DNA from: Streptomyces aidingensis | GTDB taxonomy: Bacteria > Actinomycetota > Actinomycetes > Streptomycetales > Streptomycetaceae | DNA length: 64,000 nt | Reading direction: 5' to 3' | NCBI RefSeq assembly: GCF_900112355.1 | Contig: NZ_FOLM01000005.1 | Span: 186,001-250,000, forward strand | Shown here: positions 63,961 to 64,000 of the stretch, one piece after another | How positions within the stretch are numbered: position 1 is the first letter of the stretch | Layout of the letters: each line of letters opens with the position of its first letter | Translations under genes and position numbers: made by a program | The notes under the pieces: generated by a model | Databases searched by the model: none | The model's input: the letters and a program-made list of their open reading frames with translations, nothing else | Told to the model about the DNA's origin: nothing

Positions 63961-64000
63961 TACCGAGCCGATACCGGGGCGAGCCCGTCCCGAATCCGCG

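Overview
The window is high-GC actinobacterial DNA and almost certainly a Streptomyces chromosome. The evidence is the very high GC, frequent GTG starts, GGAGG-type ribosome binding sites, the fused qcrCAB/ctaCDFE respiratory locus, the lipB-lipA-DUF4191-RDD-glnA block, and a NsdA-like TPR regulator. From memory, much of it (roughly 11-21 kb and 31.5-64 kb) follows, in reverse, the conserved order around SCO2139-SCO2198 of S. coelicolor. The stretches 1-11 kb and 21-31 kb look like lineage-variable DNA placed beside or between these core blocks. No tRNA, rRNA, CRISPR array, insertion sequence or integrase was seen.

Layout. 1-271: C-terminal end of a TcmI-type aromatic polyketide cyclase, so a type II polyketide cluster probably lies to the left. 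0.3-5 kb: an MMPL exporter divergent from an OmpR-type two-component system. 5.2-8.5 kb: a polysaccharide deacetylase, then a stress-like cassette of a bacterial release-factor-like protein (baeRF family 2) with DUF2795 behind a sigma-B-type promoter, and a divergent SPW membrane protein. 8.9-10.9 kb: a secreted pectate lyase and an archease. 11-16 kb: glnA with a readable GlnR box, RDD and DUF4191 membrane proteins, and lipoate synthesis (lipA, lipB). 16.5-21.2 kb: a TPR regulator, an FAD oxidoreductase, a TIGR01777 epimerase, and a noncoding array with an 11-bp period. 21.2-31.4 kb: accessory block with DUF4240, an SDR, a WYL regulator, DoxX, a thioesterase with an HxlR regulator, an ECF sigma factor with a membrane partner, an XRE regulator with two small cysteine proteins, and a Ser/Gly lipoprotein.

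31.5-40.8 kb: the E2 (sucB) and E3 (lpd) of a 2-oxoacid dehydrogenase, leucyl aminopeptidase, and the cobalamin nucleotide-loop genes cobS, cobT and cobU, the last fused to a metallo-beta-lactamase-like domain. Lipoate from lipA/lipB would be attached to the two lipoyl domains of SucB, and Lpd re-oxidises them. 40.8-44.8 kb: DUF3043, PspA and PspAA, nadA, and an IscA-type iron-sulfur carrier. 44.9-49.3 kb: a membrane-anchored protein of unknown function, a PfkB kinase, and a cysteine desulfurase fused to TusA. 49.6-59.1 kb: the cytochrome bc1-aa3 branch (ctaC, ctaD, ctaF; then ctaE, qcrC, qcrA, qcrB), interrupted by an LD-transpeptidase and a degenerate receiver protein. 59.2-64 kb: trpD, a DHA2-type MFS exporter, a stand-alone Lrp/AsnC ligand domain, and a NYN-domain protein.

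Most convergent gene pairs are separated by long, often perfect hairpins that can act as bidirectional terminators. Regulatory sites read directly from sequence include a GlnR box (glnA), a perfect CebR-type box (DoxX gene), a sigma-B-type promoter (baeRF2), paired GTTG/CAAC palindromes (thioesterase-HxlR), a LacI-like operator (pectate lyase), an inverted repeat upstream of ctaC and a CRP-like palindrome (MFS gene). Several 6- to 9-bp tandem arrays inside or beside genes are another recurrent trait. Nothing here is clearly a wholly new system; the best candidates for new biology are the 11-bp-period array, the CebR-DoxX link, the ECF/membrane pair without a zinc anti-sigma motif, and the XRE/small cysteine protein operon.
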